DNA from: Bacillota bacterium
Lineage (GTDB): Bacteria > Bacillota > UBA4882 > JAAYXC01
Length of the DNA stretch: 9,611 bases
Reading direction: 5' to 3'
Assembly (NCBI GenBank): GCA_012516115.1
Contig: JAAYXC010000384.1
Location: 1 to 9,611, forward strand
The notes under the pieces are model-generated. The model was not told the DNA's origin. It saw only the letters and a list, made by a program, of their open reading frames with translations, and made no database searches. Made by a program: the position numbers and the translations under genes. How positions within the stretch are numbered: the stretch's first letter is position 1; each line of letters opens with the position of its first letter. Positions 1-6,112 of this stretch are shown one piece after another.

Positions 1-582
1 ATCCGGGCCGGGGTGGGGGAGCTGCTCTCCATCGACGGCGATGTGCTCTGTTATTCCAATACCAACCGCCAGCTCCATGCCTTGGCTGGAAACTACGGTC
101 GCCCCAAGGTCGAGGTGATGGCCGAGAGGGCCCGGGCCATCAACCCCGCCGTGAAGGTCATGCCGCGGATGGTCTTCGTCGACGAGGGAAATCTCGGGGA
201 AGTATTGGTCCCGGACCCCTCCTATCTCATCGCCGCCATCGACCGGGTTTCGGCCAAGGTGGCTTTACTCCGTTACTGCGTCTTAAAAGGCATCCCGGTC
301 GTCTCCGTCATGGGCGCCGGGAACAAGTTCGACCCTTTGGCCTTCCGGGTGGACGACATCGGCCGGACCCATACCTGCCCCCTGGCCAAGACGGTGCGGA
401 AGGCCTTAAGAGAGTACGGTATCGAGAAAGGAATCAAGGTGGTTTACTCGACCGAACCACCTTCGACGCCGGTGGAACCGGATCCCGCCACCCCGGCGGT
501 CCCCGGTAGTATTTCCTACGTGCCGCCCGTTGCCGGGCTCATCGCCGCCGGGGTGGTGATCCGGGACCTCCTCGGCCGTTAA
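1..582 (+). CDS. tcdA: tRNA threonylcarbamoyladenosine dehydratase (TcdA/YgdL-like, ThiF/E1 superfamily), 5'-truncated
   Basis: The frame is open from base 1, so the gene begins upstream; GTG at 13 is an internal valine (context RAGVGELLSIDGD), not the start. What remains is the C-terminal 193 codons of a ThiF/MoeB/E1-like ATP-dependent enzyme. Visible family features are the end of the nucleotide-binding fold with the SNTNRQLHA segment, then GRPKVEVMAERARAINP, a DPLAFRVDDIGRTHTCPLAKTVRK segment (given here in outline) and the C-terminal GSISYVPPVAGLIAAG motif typical of TcdA. The family cyclises N6-threonylcarbamoyladenosine at position 37 of ANN-decoding tRNAs in the cytoplasm. The glycine-rich ATP loop lies outside the window. 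It ends 16 bp before the stop of the convergent mgtE. Another E1-like protein is possible, but the C-terminal motif favours TcdA. Confidence 0.85.
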   Translation: MRAGVGELLSIDGDVLCYSNTNRQLHALAGNYGRPKVEVMAERARAINPAVKVMPRMVFVDEGNLGEVLVPDPSYLIAAIDRVSAKVALLRYCVLKGIPVVSVMGAGNKFDPLAFRVDDIGRTHTCPLAKTVRKALREYGIEKGIKVVYSTEPPSTPVEPDPATPAVPGSISYVPPVAGLIAAGVVIRDLLGR

Positions 583-598
583 ATCGTAGCCATTACCT

Positions 599-1966
599 TT
601 ATGGAAGTCCTAATAGCCAATGGGCAATGGAGAAATAGATAAAAAGCCCCATACAATCGGCAATAGAAGTAATTAAAGGGCTGCTGGCCACGGCCGGGTC
701 AAGCTTAAAGCGGGTCAAAAGAAAGGGAAGTAAGACACCGACTAGGTTGGCCAGGATTATGATGGCCACCATAGAGACTCCCACTACCAGTCCGACCCGG
801 TACCCTCCGCGGAAGACCCCCAACAGGCCGCTGGCCAGACCCATGACCATCCCTAACATCACCCCGACCAAGATCTCGCGGAAGAGGACCTTAATCCATT
901 GGGAGAGCCTTATTTCACCGGTGGCCAGCGCGCGCACGACCAGGGTTGCCGACTGGGAACCGGCGTTACCGCCACTATCGATAAGGAGAGGCATGAAAAA
1001 TGCCAGGGCGATGGCGGAAGCCAATGTCTTTTCAAAGAAAGCGATGACCCCGGAAGAAAGGAGGTTTATAAAGACCAGACTCACCAACCAACCGATCCGG
1101 CTGGTAAAAAGGGAAAATGCGTTGGCCTCATGGTAAGAAGTACGTAAAGGCGTAACGGCAGCCGACTTATGGAAGTCCTCGGTGGCCTCTTCGCGGGATA
1201 CATCGAGGACATCGTCGGCGGTGACGATGCCGAGGAGGATCCCCTCCGCATCCACCACCGGGAGGGCAAAGACGTCGTAACGTTCCATGGTGCGCACGGC
1301 CTGTTCCCGGTCCTCAAGGGCATTTAGACTGATGAAGACGTGGTCCATAAGCCGTTCGATTTTTTCCGCCGGATCGGCGAGGATCAGGCGCCGGAGTTCG
1401 ATATCGTCCAAGAGTCGCCAAGAATCATCCGTTACATAGATATTATAGATGGTCTCGCTGTCCGTTCCCCGGGCGCGGATGTGTTCGAGGGCTTGGGCCA
1501 CGGTCCAATGCGGCCGGACGGCGATATAATCGGGTGTCATGAACCGGCCTACGCTTTCTTCCGGATATCCCAGAAGGGAAAGGGCCTCTTTACGATCTTC
1601 GGGAGAAAGAAGGTTTAAAAGCCTCTGGATGGCCCGGCCGGGGAGTTCCTCGAAGAGCGCCGTGCGGTCGTCCGGCCGCATGTTGGCCAACAGGTGCTGG
1701 GTCTCCTGGTCGGTAAGGTCCCGCAAAAGGGTATTCATATGGCTGGACTCAAGATAGGCGAAGACCTCGGAAGAGATTTCCTTCGGCAAGAGACGGAAGA
1801 CCGCGACCCGCGCCGAGGGGGCGAGGAGCATTAAAAGATCGGCCAGATCGGGGATGGAAAGACCGGATAAAAAATCAAGAAGCCCCGGGAGATCTTTTCG
1901 GTCCAATAGTTCTTTAATCCGGTTGAGTTCGGTCTCTTTACCGTTTGGAGTAGAAACCGCGGACAT
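599..1966 (-). CDS. mgtE: Magnesium transporter MgtE
   Basis: This encodes a 455-aa inner-membrane Mg2+ channel/transporter. Domain order is the standard one: a charged leucine-rich MgtE N-domain (about residues 15-130), a CBS pair (about 135-265, with MTPDYIAV and the second repeat FALPVVDAEGILLGIVTADD), then a five-helix membrane domain (about 285-455). Hallmarks are PLLIDSGGNAGSQS, matching the GGNAG(T/S)Q pore motif, and a late DPAVASSPLITSIADCMG segment carrying the pore-lining acidic residue of the family. I chose ATG at 1966 because AAGGAG (1980-1975) lies 8 nt upstream. The upstream in-frame GTG at 1972 would sit inside that Shine-Dalgarno. The gene is monocistronic, convergent with tcdA, and preceded by a long structured leader with a consensus promoter, which suggests RNA-level regulation. 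Family MgtE proteins close when the N and CBS domains bind Mg2+. Confidence 0.95.
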   Translation of the reverse strand: MSAVSTPNGKETELNRIKELLDRKDLPGLLDFLSGLSIPDLADLLMLLAPSARVAVFRLLPKEISSEVFAYLESSHMNTLLRDLTDQETQHLLANMRPDDRTALFEELPGRAIQRLLNLLSPEDRKEALSLLGYPEESVGRFMTPDYIAVRPHWTVAQALEHIRARGTDSETIYNIYVTDDSWRLLDDIELRRLILADPAEKIERLMDHVFISLNALEDREQAVRTMERYDVFALPVVDAEGILLGIVTADDVLDVSREEATEDFHKSAAVTPLRTSYHEANAFSLFTSRIGWLVSLVFINLLSSGVIAFFEKTLASAIALAFFMPLLIDSGGNAGSQSATLVVRALATGEIRLSQWIKVLFREILVGVMLGMVMGLASGLLGVFRGGYRVGLVVGVSMVAIIILANLVGVLLPFLLTRFKLDPAVASSPLITSIADCMGLFIYFSIAHWLLGLP

Positions 1967-2214
1967 AGGCACCTCTCCTTTCCTTAGCCGGAAAAAGAAA
2001 AAGACCCAGTCGTCCTCCGGCCCGGGCCTCCGGCAAAGAAAGAAGAGGCCTTTTGCCTATGTTTTCACCGAAAAATGGGCCGGGGGAAGGTGTGTTTTTT
2101 CTTTTCCGGCTTTTAAATTGAAGCTGTAAGGGGTAAGATAAGGGTTTTTACTTTTACTTTCGCCTTCAGGTTCCACCTTCTCCACCTGCCTTAATTTAAA
2201 AAGCTTAAAACACC
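1967..2214 (-). promoter_or_regulatory. Structured mgtE 5' leader, candidate Mg2+-responsive attenuator
   Basis: The gene-free stretch between the mgtE promoter and start has nested complementarity in the transcript (minus strand). An outer stem pairs GCUUUUUAAAUU (2204-2193) with AAUUUAAAAGC (2119-2109), with one bulged U. A second stem pairs 2110-2096 (GCCGGAAAAGAAAAA) with 2002-1987, again with one bulged U. Inside, CCGGCCC (2083-2077) can pair with GGGCCGG (2023-2017), and GGCCUC (2050-2045) with GAGGCC (2030-2025). AGGCCC (2029-2024) can instead pair with GGGUCU (2007-2002) just before a U-rich run, a terminator-like alternative. Many mgtE genes in Firmicutes are preceded by the M-box (ykoK) Mg2+ riboswitch, and length and position fit. 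I could not match the conserved M-box core, so the class is unassigned. Confidence 0.5.
1992..2029 (-). terminator. Possible intrinsic terminator inside the mgtE leader
   Basis: On the transcript AGGCCC (2029-2024) can pair with GGGUCU (2007-2002) through six pairs including one G-U, with a 16-nt loop. UUUU-C-UUUUU (2001-1992) follows directly. The stem is short, so this is tentative. Its 5' arm is shared with the competing GGCCUC/GAGGCC helix, and its U tract pairs with the A-rich segment at 2105-2096, giving a terminator/antiterminator layout upstream of the mgtE ribosome binding site. Confidence 0.3.
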
Positions 2215-2220
2215 TGTTTG

Positions 2221-2249
2221 ATTATATCCTATACTTCCTGACCTGTCAA
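2221..2249 (-). promoter_or_regulatory. Consensus sigma-A promoter for mgtE
   Basis: On the minus strand a perfect TTGACA (2249-2244) is separated by exactly 17 nt from a perfect TATAAT (2226-2221). Both hexamers and the spacer match the vegetative sigma-70/sigma-A consensus. Transcription should begin near 2214, about 245 nt before the mgtE start. Such a strong promoter in front of a long leader fits control after initiation (attenuation or riboswitch) rather than weak initiation. Confidence 0.85.
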
Positions 2250-2334
2250 TCAGAAGTAGTATGGACTCCGGAAGAAATAAAAAAAACCCAAAGGAAAAAC
2301 CGCCAACGACGTAGAAAAGACCACCGAGAAGAAA

Positions 2335-2835
2335 ATGGGGGGGGTTTATTCTTTGGAATTTCAATTCCGTAACGCCAAGATGTCGGATGTCGAGGCCATC
2401 CACGAGCTTATCAACGGCTATGCCGCGCAGGGGCTCATGCTCCCCCGTTCCCGGAGCATGATCTATGAAAATATCAGGGAATTCACGGTGATCGTCAAGG
2501 GTACTCTCCTTGTCGGCACCGGTTCGCTCCATATTGTTTGGGAAGATCTGGCCGAGATCAGGGCATTGGCCCTCCGGCCGGAGTATACCAGCCGGGGTCT
2601 GGGCCGCGAACTCGTCCGCCGGCTGCTCGAGGAGGCGCGGGAACTCGAGATCAAGCGGGTCTTCGCCCTTACCTACCAGCCGCGTTTCTTCGAGAAGTGC
2701 GGTTTTCAGCTTATCCAGAAAGAAGAGATGCCCCAGAAGGTCTGGAAGGAATGTATTAACTGTCCGAAGTTTCCCCACTGCGACGAGGTGGCCGTGCTTT
2801 ACGAGCTGGGAGAAGAGAAGACGAGAGAGGATTGA
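2335..2835 (+). CDS. ArgA-like GNAT N-acetyltransferase (putative N-acetylglutamate synthase)
   Basis: The product is a 160-166 aa single-domain GNAT protein. It closely follows the short ArgA-type family of Clostridia: RNAKMSDVEAIHELINGYA at the start, QGLMLPRSRSMIYENIREF, then WEDLAEIRALALRPEY followed by the acetyl-CoA pyrophosphate loop SRGLGR, FALTYQPRFFEKCGF, and a cysteine-containing tail CINCPKFPHCDE. Members are thought to acetylate glutamate with acetyl-CoA, the first step of arginine synthesis, in the cytoplasm. The start is uncertain: ATG at 2335 has only a weak GAGAAG upstream. TTG at 2353 has a G run 8 nt before it and gives a length nearer the family's usual about 150-155 aa. 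No arginine gene adjoins it, so the exact amino-acid substrate is inferred from family resemblance only. Confidence 0.85.
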   Translation: MGGVYSLEFQFRNAKMSDVEAIHELINGYAAQGLMLPRSRSMIYENIREFTVIVKGTLLVGTGSLHIVWEDLAEIRALALRPEYTSRGLGRELVRRLLEEARELEIKRVFALTYQPRFFEKCGFQLIQKEEMPQKVWKECINCPKFPHCDEVAVLYELGEEKTRED

Positions 2836-2869
2836 CTATAACGTTTTTGAAGGAATGAGGGTTGCAGCC

Positions 2870-3523
2870 ATGCGCAGGTGGCGTTGTACGGTCTGTGGTT
2901 ATGTGCATATAGGGAGCGAACCGCCGGAGACCTGTCCGGTCTGCGGGGCGGGCCGCGAGGCCTTCGTGGACGAGGGGCCGGCCGCCGAGAGAGAGGAGGC
3001 CTTCCGGCAGGCCGTCATGCCGGTCTTGTGGCGGATCAGTTACGGACTGTATATCCTGGGCGTGCGCCACGGGGACCGGGCCAACGTGATGACCACCAAT
3101 ACCCTTATCCAGGTGGCCGAGGACCCTCTACTCGTCACCGTGGCGGTCAACAAAGGCAACCTCTCTTGGGAGTTCCTCCGGGCCAACCCGGTGGCCGCCG
3201 TCTCGATTTTGAGCGAAGAGGGGTATGCTTTGGCCCGTCATTGCGGGCTCCAGAGCGGTCGGCGGGTGGACAAGCTGGCCGGGATACCCCACCGTCCGGC
3301 CGGTAACGGGTGCCCCATCATTATCGGCCCGGCGAGTCTTGGTTTTCTGGAGCTGTCCCTTGTACCCGGGGCCGAACTCGATGCCGGCACCCACACCGTC
3401 TTTCTGGCGCGGATAACGAACGGCGCCACGCTGGGCGAGGGACGGCCGTTGACCTATGCCCGTTACCAGGAGATCAAGAAGGGTGCCGGTCTTCCCGGAG
3501 GTGGCGCGCCACCGCCGCCTTGA
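2870..3523 (+). CDS. Rubredoxin-like domain fused to flavin reductase-like FMN-binding domain
   Basis: The product is a 217-aa cytoplasmic redox protein. Residues 1-30 form a compact rubredoxin-like iron site, CxxCGYV...CPxCGA, with Cys6, Cys9, Cys22 and Cys25 and the short 12-residue spacing seen at the C terminus of rubrerythrins. Residues about 48-205 resemble the flavin reductase-like/flavoredoxin family (VMPVLWRISYGLYIL, ANVMTTNTLIQVAEDPLLVTVAVNK, HTVFLARITNG), which binds FMN. Anaerobes use such proteins, for example the high-molecular-weight rubredoxin of acetogens, to pass electrons from NAD(P)H to oxygen- or NO-reducing flavoproteins. In my recollection those carry rubredoxin at the C terminus, the reverse of the order here. 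ATG 2870 was preferred over ATG 2855, whose AGGA abuts the codon. The Gly/Pro-rich tail is encoded in the overlap with the convergent HIT gene. Confidence 0.82.
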   Translation: MRRWRCTVCGYVHIGSEPPETCPVCGAGREAFVDEGPAAEREEAFRQAVMPVLWRISYGLYILGVRHGDRANVMTTNTLIQVAEDPLLVTVAVNKGNLSWEFLRANPVAAVSILSEEGYALARHCGLQSGRRVDKLAGIPHRPAGNGCPIIIGPASLGFLELSLVPGAELDAGTHTVFLARITNGATLGEGRPLTYARYQEIKKGAGLPGGGAPPPP

Positions 3524-3935
3524 TGGCCTCCTTCACGGCAAGGGCGTGGGCCTCATCCCGGTAACCCTGCCGCGGCCAGAAGAACCCCCGCAGGCCGTCG
3601 CCGCGCCGCCGGGGGACGATATGGACGTGAAGATGGGGCACGCTCTGGCTCACGCGGGTGTTAATCGCCACGAAGGTCCCCTCGGCCGCCATGGCCTCCT
3701 CCACCGCCCGGGCCAGGAGTTTGGCAAAGCGAAAAAGCGGCCCGACGGCCTCCTCCGGCAGGTCGGTGAGGGTCTGGTAGTGTTCTTTGGGGATGAGCAA
3801 CGAGTGGCCGGGGAAGAGCGGCCGCCGGTCGAGGAAGGCGAGGAGGGTTTCGTCCTCGTAGACCACATATGCGGGTTCCTCACCGGCAGCGATCCGGCAG
3901 AAGGGGCAGGCTTGTTTCTTGGGCGCCGCGGTCAA
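3474..3935 (-). CDS. HIT family (histidine triad) nucleotide-binding protein
   Basis: The product is a 153-aa HIT-domain protein, probably a nucleoside phosphoramidate or dinucleotide hydrolase acting in the cytoplasm. It has an N-terminal CPFCRIAAGEEPAYVVYED block (CxxC at residues 10-13, usually zinc-binding with a downstream His), the FLDRRPLFPGHSLLIPKEHY segment and the active-site triad VPHLHVHIVPR, whose middle histidine is the nucleophile in the family. The C-terminal part (RRRGDGLRGFFWPRQGY) is typical of the longer Hit-like proteins rather than minimal HinT. The start is TTG at 3935, with GGGAGGA (3950-3944) 8 nt upstream. It converges on the rubredoxin-flavin gene, overlapping its last 50 bp in antisense. 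Its substrate cannot be told from sequence. Confidence 0.9.
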   Translation of the reverse strand: MTAAPKKQACPFCRIAAGEEPAYVVYEDETLLAFLDRRPLFPGHSLLIPKEHYQTLTDLPEEAVGPLFRFAKLLARAVEEAMAAEGTFVAINTRVSQSVPHLHVHIVPRRRGDGLRGFFWPRQGYRDEAHALAVKEAIKAAVARHLREDRHPS

Positions 3936-3980
3936 TTTCTTTTCCTCCCTCTCTAGCGCCTCCTTTGGTCGAGTTTCTCC

Positions 3981-4172
3981 TCCGCTACGTCTTCTCCTTC
4001 TCAGATAATCCTTTCTTTATGAAGGGCGGCTCTATCCAAAAAATTTTTCTCCTCATAGGAGGAGTTCGTGCTTTCATCTAGAATATAGAATTATGAATTC
4101 AAAATTGGGAGAGCGGAGTGAATGGGAGGAAGGACGTGGGCCCAACAGGTAATTCGGCCTTTAACGACTTTT
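3981..4172 (+). repeat. Copy A of a diverged near-tandem repeat
   Basis: This intergenic segment aligns with 4192-4373 at an offset of about 202-210 bp. Shared blocks include CTTCT(C)CTTCT followed by GATAATCC, TTTATG, the block GCTTTCATCTAGAAT, GAATTATGAATT and GAGCGGAGTG. It carries two small hairpins, 4010-4026 (loop TTTAT) and 4049-4061 (CTCCT-CAT-AGGAG), also present in copy B. Its last part (GTG at 4119 to TGA at 4173-4175) aligns codon by codon with the first 18 codons of the regulator gene that starts in copy B, sharing K, V, P, AF and D, but then stops. It is therefore a decayed 5' gene fragment plus leader. No other gene is seen in 3951-4318. Confidence 0.75.
4088..4100 (+). promoter_or_regulatory. 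Candidate regulator-binding motif, copy A
   Basis: GAATTATGAATTC lies in repeat copy A. The 12-bp core GAATTATGAATT recurs at 4289-4300 in front of the GntR-type gene, and its reverse complement AATTCATAATTC occurs at 5048-5059 in front of the downstream operon. Three copies around one regulator suggest an operator. The motif is AT-rich and could be chance or repeat-derived for the first two. Confidence 0.35.
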
Positions 4173-4191
4173 GAGTAAAAGTTCCCCCTTC

Positions 4192-4373
4192 ACTCCGTCT
4201 TCTCTTCTTCGGATAATCCTCCTTTATGGGAGGTGGCCTCGTCGAAAAAAATCCTTTACTTCTTAGAAGGAATTCGGGCTTTCATCTAGAATTATGAATT
4301 AAAAATCAAGCGAGCGGAGTGGTGGAGACGAAGGGCGTGGTTCCAAGAGTACAATTCGCCTTCGACGACCTTG
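4192..4373 (+). repeat. Copy B of the near-tandem repeat, running into the gntR start
   Basis: This is the partner of the 3981-4172 segment; about 19 bp (4173-4191) separates them. It holds the equivalents of both hairpins: CCTCC/GGAGG at 4218-4233 and CTTC-TTA-GAAG at 4259-4269. The second stem differs from copy A by a paired change, C-G (4051/4059) to T-A (4261/4267), so base pairing is kept. Its 3' end forms the leader and first codons of the GntR-type gene beginning at 4319. Confidence 0.75.
4289..4300 (+). promoter_or_regulatory. Candidate regulator-binding motif upstream of gntR
   Basis: GAATTATGAATT sits 18 bp before the GTG start of the regulator and overlaps a possible -10 hexamer TAGAAT (4287-4292); no good -35 was found. 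Binding here would give autorepression, which is common for GntR-family regulators. Confidence 0.35.
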
Positions 4374-5002
4374 TCGCTGCGGTCTACAAAAAGATCAAGG
4401 AAATGATCCTGAACCAGGATCTGAAGCCGGGGACCAAGATCAAGCAAGAGGAACTGGAGCGGGCTCTGGGGGTTAGTCGAACGCCGATCATCAAGGCTTT
4501 ACATTTGCTCATCGCCGACAACCTTGTCACCTATACACCGCGTAGAGGGTTTACGGTCAAAGAACTTACCACCCGAGAGATGGTAGAGATTTTTTACATC
4601 CGCGAACTGCTCGACGGCGCAGCGGCCAGAGAGGCAGCAGTCAAAGCCACCGAAGAGGATCGCGCCGAATTAAGCGCGTAGTTCGTGGGTTTTATGGGCA
4701 AGGAATGGGATTCGGAGAACCGAGCACGTTACATGGAATGCGACCGGAGTTTCCATATGCGCCTTTACGACATCGCCGCGATACAGCTTCTACTTCGTAT
4801 CAACGAAATGTTTAATATCATGAGGGTGAGTTATCAACGAGGACTTCTACGCGACCCTAACGAGACTTTATTAGAGCACTTGAGCATTATTGAAGCCATC
4901 AAGAACCGTGATGCGGAGTTGGCCGAACGTCTTGCCCGTACCCATGTGCTGCGTTCGCGGGCTGTCCTTTTAAGGGTATTAGAAGAGAAAGAAGAGAGGT
5001 AG
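4319..5002 (+). pseudogene. GntR family (FadR/FCD) transcriptional regulator, interrupted by in-frame TAG
   Basis: The single reading frame has 227 codons before the final stop, broken by one TAG at 4679-4681 (codon 121). Codons 1-80 encode the winged helix-turn-helix typical of GntR: LVAAVYKKIKEMILNQDL, KPGTKIKQEELERALGVSR and TPIIKALHLL. Codons about 86-225 form an FCD ligand-binding domain, REMVEIFYIRELLDGAAA before the stop and ECDRSFHMRLYD after it. The usual FCD metal ligands appear intact as Asp142, His146, His187 and His209. GTG 4319 is the first possible start after an in-frame TGA at 4295. No frameshift or other lesion is visible, so this is a young nonsense mutation, a sequencing error, or a stop that is read through. 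Restart at GTG 4685 or ATG 4694 lacks a good ribosome site. It stands 104 bp before the operon it likely controls. Confidence 0.8.
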
Positions 5003-5040
5003 GCGATAATAGTGAATTTGAATGATGGTGGTCATTGGAT

Positions 5041-5065
5041 AAAAATGAATTCATAATTCATTTTT
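5041..5065 (+). promoter_or_regulatory. 25-bp AT-rich inverted repeat, candidate operator
   Basis: AAAAATGAATT (5041-5051) and AATTCATTTTT (5055-5065) are perfect reverse complements around a CAT spacer, 42 bp before the start of the first operon gene. The repeat contains ATGAATTCAT, itself a palindrome, and the inverted copy of the motif found twice before the regulator gene. It lies just upstream of a possible -10 TACAAT (5070-5075), a position suited to repression or activation. A DNA operator is favoured over a terminator because no gene end needs one so far from 5002, although the right arm does end in TTTTT. Confidence 0.5.
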
Positions 5066-5106
5066 GCCGTACAATGGGAGTAAACTTTACAACAGGAGCG
5101 GATCTC

Positions 5107-6093
5107 ATGACGAAAATCGCCGTCATTGCTGGGTTTTTGGGACAGACCCGCGACCGATTCTGTTTGTATAACGAGGTGCGCTCGCCTAAGGAGAAATTGG
5201 AGGCAGCGGCGGAGATCGAGGGGATTAATGGGGTGGAGATTATCTACCCTTACGACTGCCAGGGGATAGAACTCGCCGAGACTCTAAGAAGGCTCGGTCT
5301 AGGGGTGGCGGCGGTAAATGTGAATGTTAAGGGCGAACCAGAGTTCGCTTTTGGGTCTTTAACTTCTCCGGATCCTAATCTTAGGGCGAGGGCGGTAGCA
5401 CTTATTAAAGAAGGCATGGACTTGGCACGTCATCTTGGCTGTGGCCGGGTCACCGTCTGTCCTTTATCCGACGGTCATGAATACGCTTTCCAGGGTGATT
5501 ACCAGGAGGAGTGGCGGCGGATGCGAGATGCTTTTGCCGAAGCCGCGGCCTATGCCCCTGATGTCACCCTCAGCCTCGAGTACAAACCTTCCGAGACTAG
5601 AGTTTTCTCTACCCTGCCCAATCTTTCAGCTGTTATCTTAATGATCAAGGAAATCGGGCTTCCCAACCTAGGGGTAACTTTTGATATCGGACATTCACTT
5701 TATGCTGGTGAGCATCCGGCCCAAGCCCTGGCCATGCTCTACTATCACGGTCTGAAACCTTACATACATGTGAATGATAACTATCGGAACTGGGACTGGG
5801 ACCTTATTGCCGGTGCCATCAATTTCTGGGATTTGCTCGAGGTCGTATGGACGGCTCGGCATTACGGGTACGACGATTGGTGGACCTTCGACGTTATGCC
5901 GGCTAGGATGGATCCGCGGTCTTGTTTTGCTACTTCCGCCAAGTTGTTAAAGGCGATCTTCGCGGCTGCGAAGCGCATCGACGCCAAGGAGCTCGAGCGG
6001 CTGCGTGCAGCCACACGTGGCGAGAGAGTACCCAGGATTTTGACTTATCTATGGCGGGCGGTCGGAATAGAAATCGCCGAAGAAAAAGAGTAA
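5107..6093 (+). CDS. Sugar phosphate isomerase/epimerase-like TIM-barrel protein (AP endonuclease 2 / xylose isomerase-like fold)
   Basis: The product is a 328-aa cytoplasmic TIM-barrel protein of the sugar isomerase/epimerase superfamily. Likely metal and substrate residues in order are Glu158 (LSLEYKPSE), Asp193 and His196 (TFDIGHS), His221 (PYIHVNDN) and Asp262 (WWTFDVMP), where the family often has Glu. Members interconvert ketoses or epimerise them using Mn2+ or a similar metal; the sugar here is unknown. I chose ATG 5107 because AGGAG (5094-5098) precedes it by 8 nt and the homologous fold begins at MTKIAVIAGFLG. In-frame upstream codons run through the inverted repeat and are unlikely to be translated. 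It is the first gene of the operon, 19 bp before the amidase gene. The unusual W/Y-rich NYRNWDWDLIAG stretch probably lines the active site. Confidence 0.82.
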   Translation: MTKIAVIAGFLGQTRDRFCLYNEVRSPKEKLEAAAEIEGINGVEIIYPYDCQGIELAETLRRLGLGVAAVNVNVKGEPEFAFGSLTSPDPNLRARAVALIKEGMDLARHLGCGRVTVCPLSDGHEYAFQGDYQEEWRRMRDAFAEAAAYAPDVTLSLEYKPSETRVFSTLPNLSAVILMIKEIGLPNLGVTFDIGHSLYAGEHPAQALAMLYYHGLKPYIHVNDNYRNWDWDLIAGAINFWDLLEVVWTARHYGYDDWWTFDVMPARMDPRSCFATSAKLLKAIFAAAKRIDAKELERLRAATRGERVPRILTYLWRAVGIEIAEEKE

Positions 6094-6112
6094 GTGGGAG
6101 GGGCGATTTCAG

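Noticed and set aside
747..1147. Plus-strand open frames across the mgtE region (also 1340-1757 and 1854-2129)
   Set aside because: They lie antisense to a clearly conserved MgtE and have no recognisable domains or ribosome sites; shadow frames.
2507..2778. Long alternative frames over the N-acetyltransferase gene on both strands
   Set aside because: High-G+C shadow frames; only the 2335-2835 frame encodes a recognisable GNAT domain.
4167..4182. ACTTTT-GAGT-AAAAGT hairpin as a terminator
   Set aside because: Six A-T-rich pairs with no following U tract; too weak to call a terminator.
3981..4318. T-box leader in the repeat region
   Set aside because: The conserved T-box antiterminator sequence (around TGGNACCGCG) is absent from both copies, and the downstream gene is a regulator rather than a synthetase or amino-acid gene.
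4679..4681. TAG as a pyrrolysine codon
   Set aside because: No known family with a functional pyrrolysine is involved, regulators are not expected to carry it, and no supporting element is seen; a nonsense mutation is simpler.
4685..5002. Independent 105-aa protein starting at GTG 4685
   Set aside because: It is the second half of the FCD domain in the same frame as the first half, with no good ribosome site; treated as part of the interrupted regulator.
5035..5106. Extended N terminus of the isomerase-like protein from 5035
   Set aside because: It would translate through the inverted repeat and lacks a ribosome site; ATG 5107 has a well-spaced AGGAG and matches the start of the fold.
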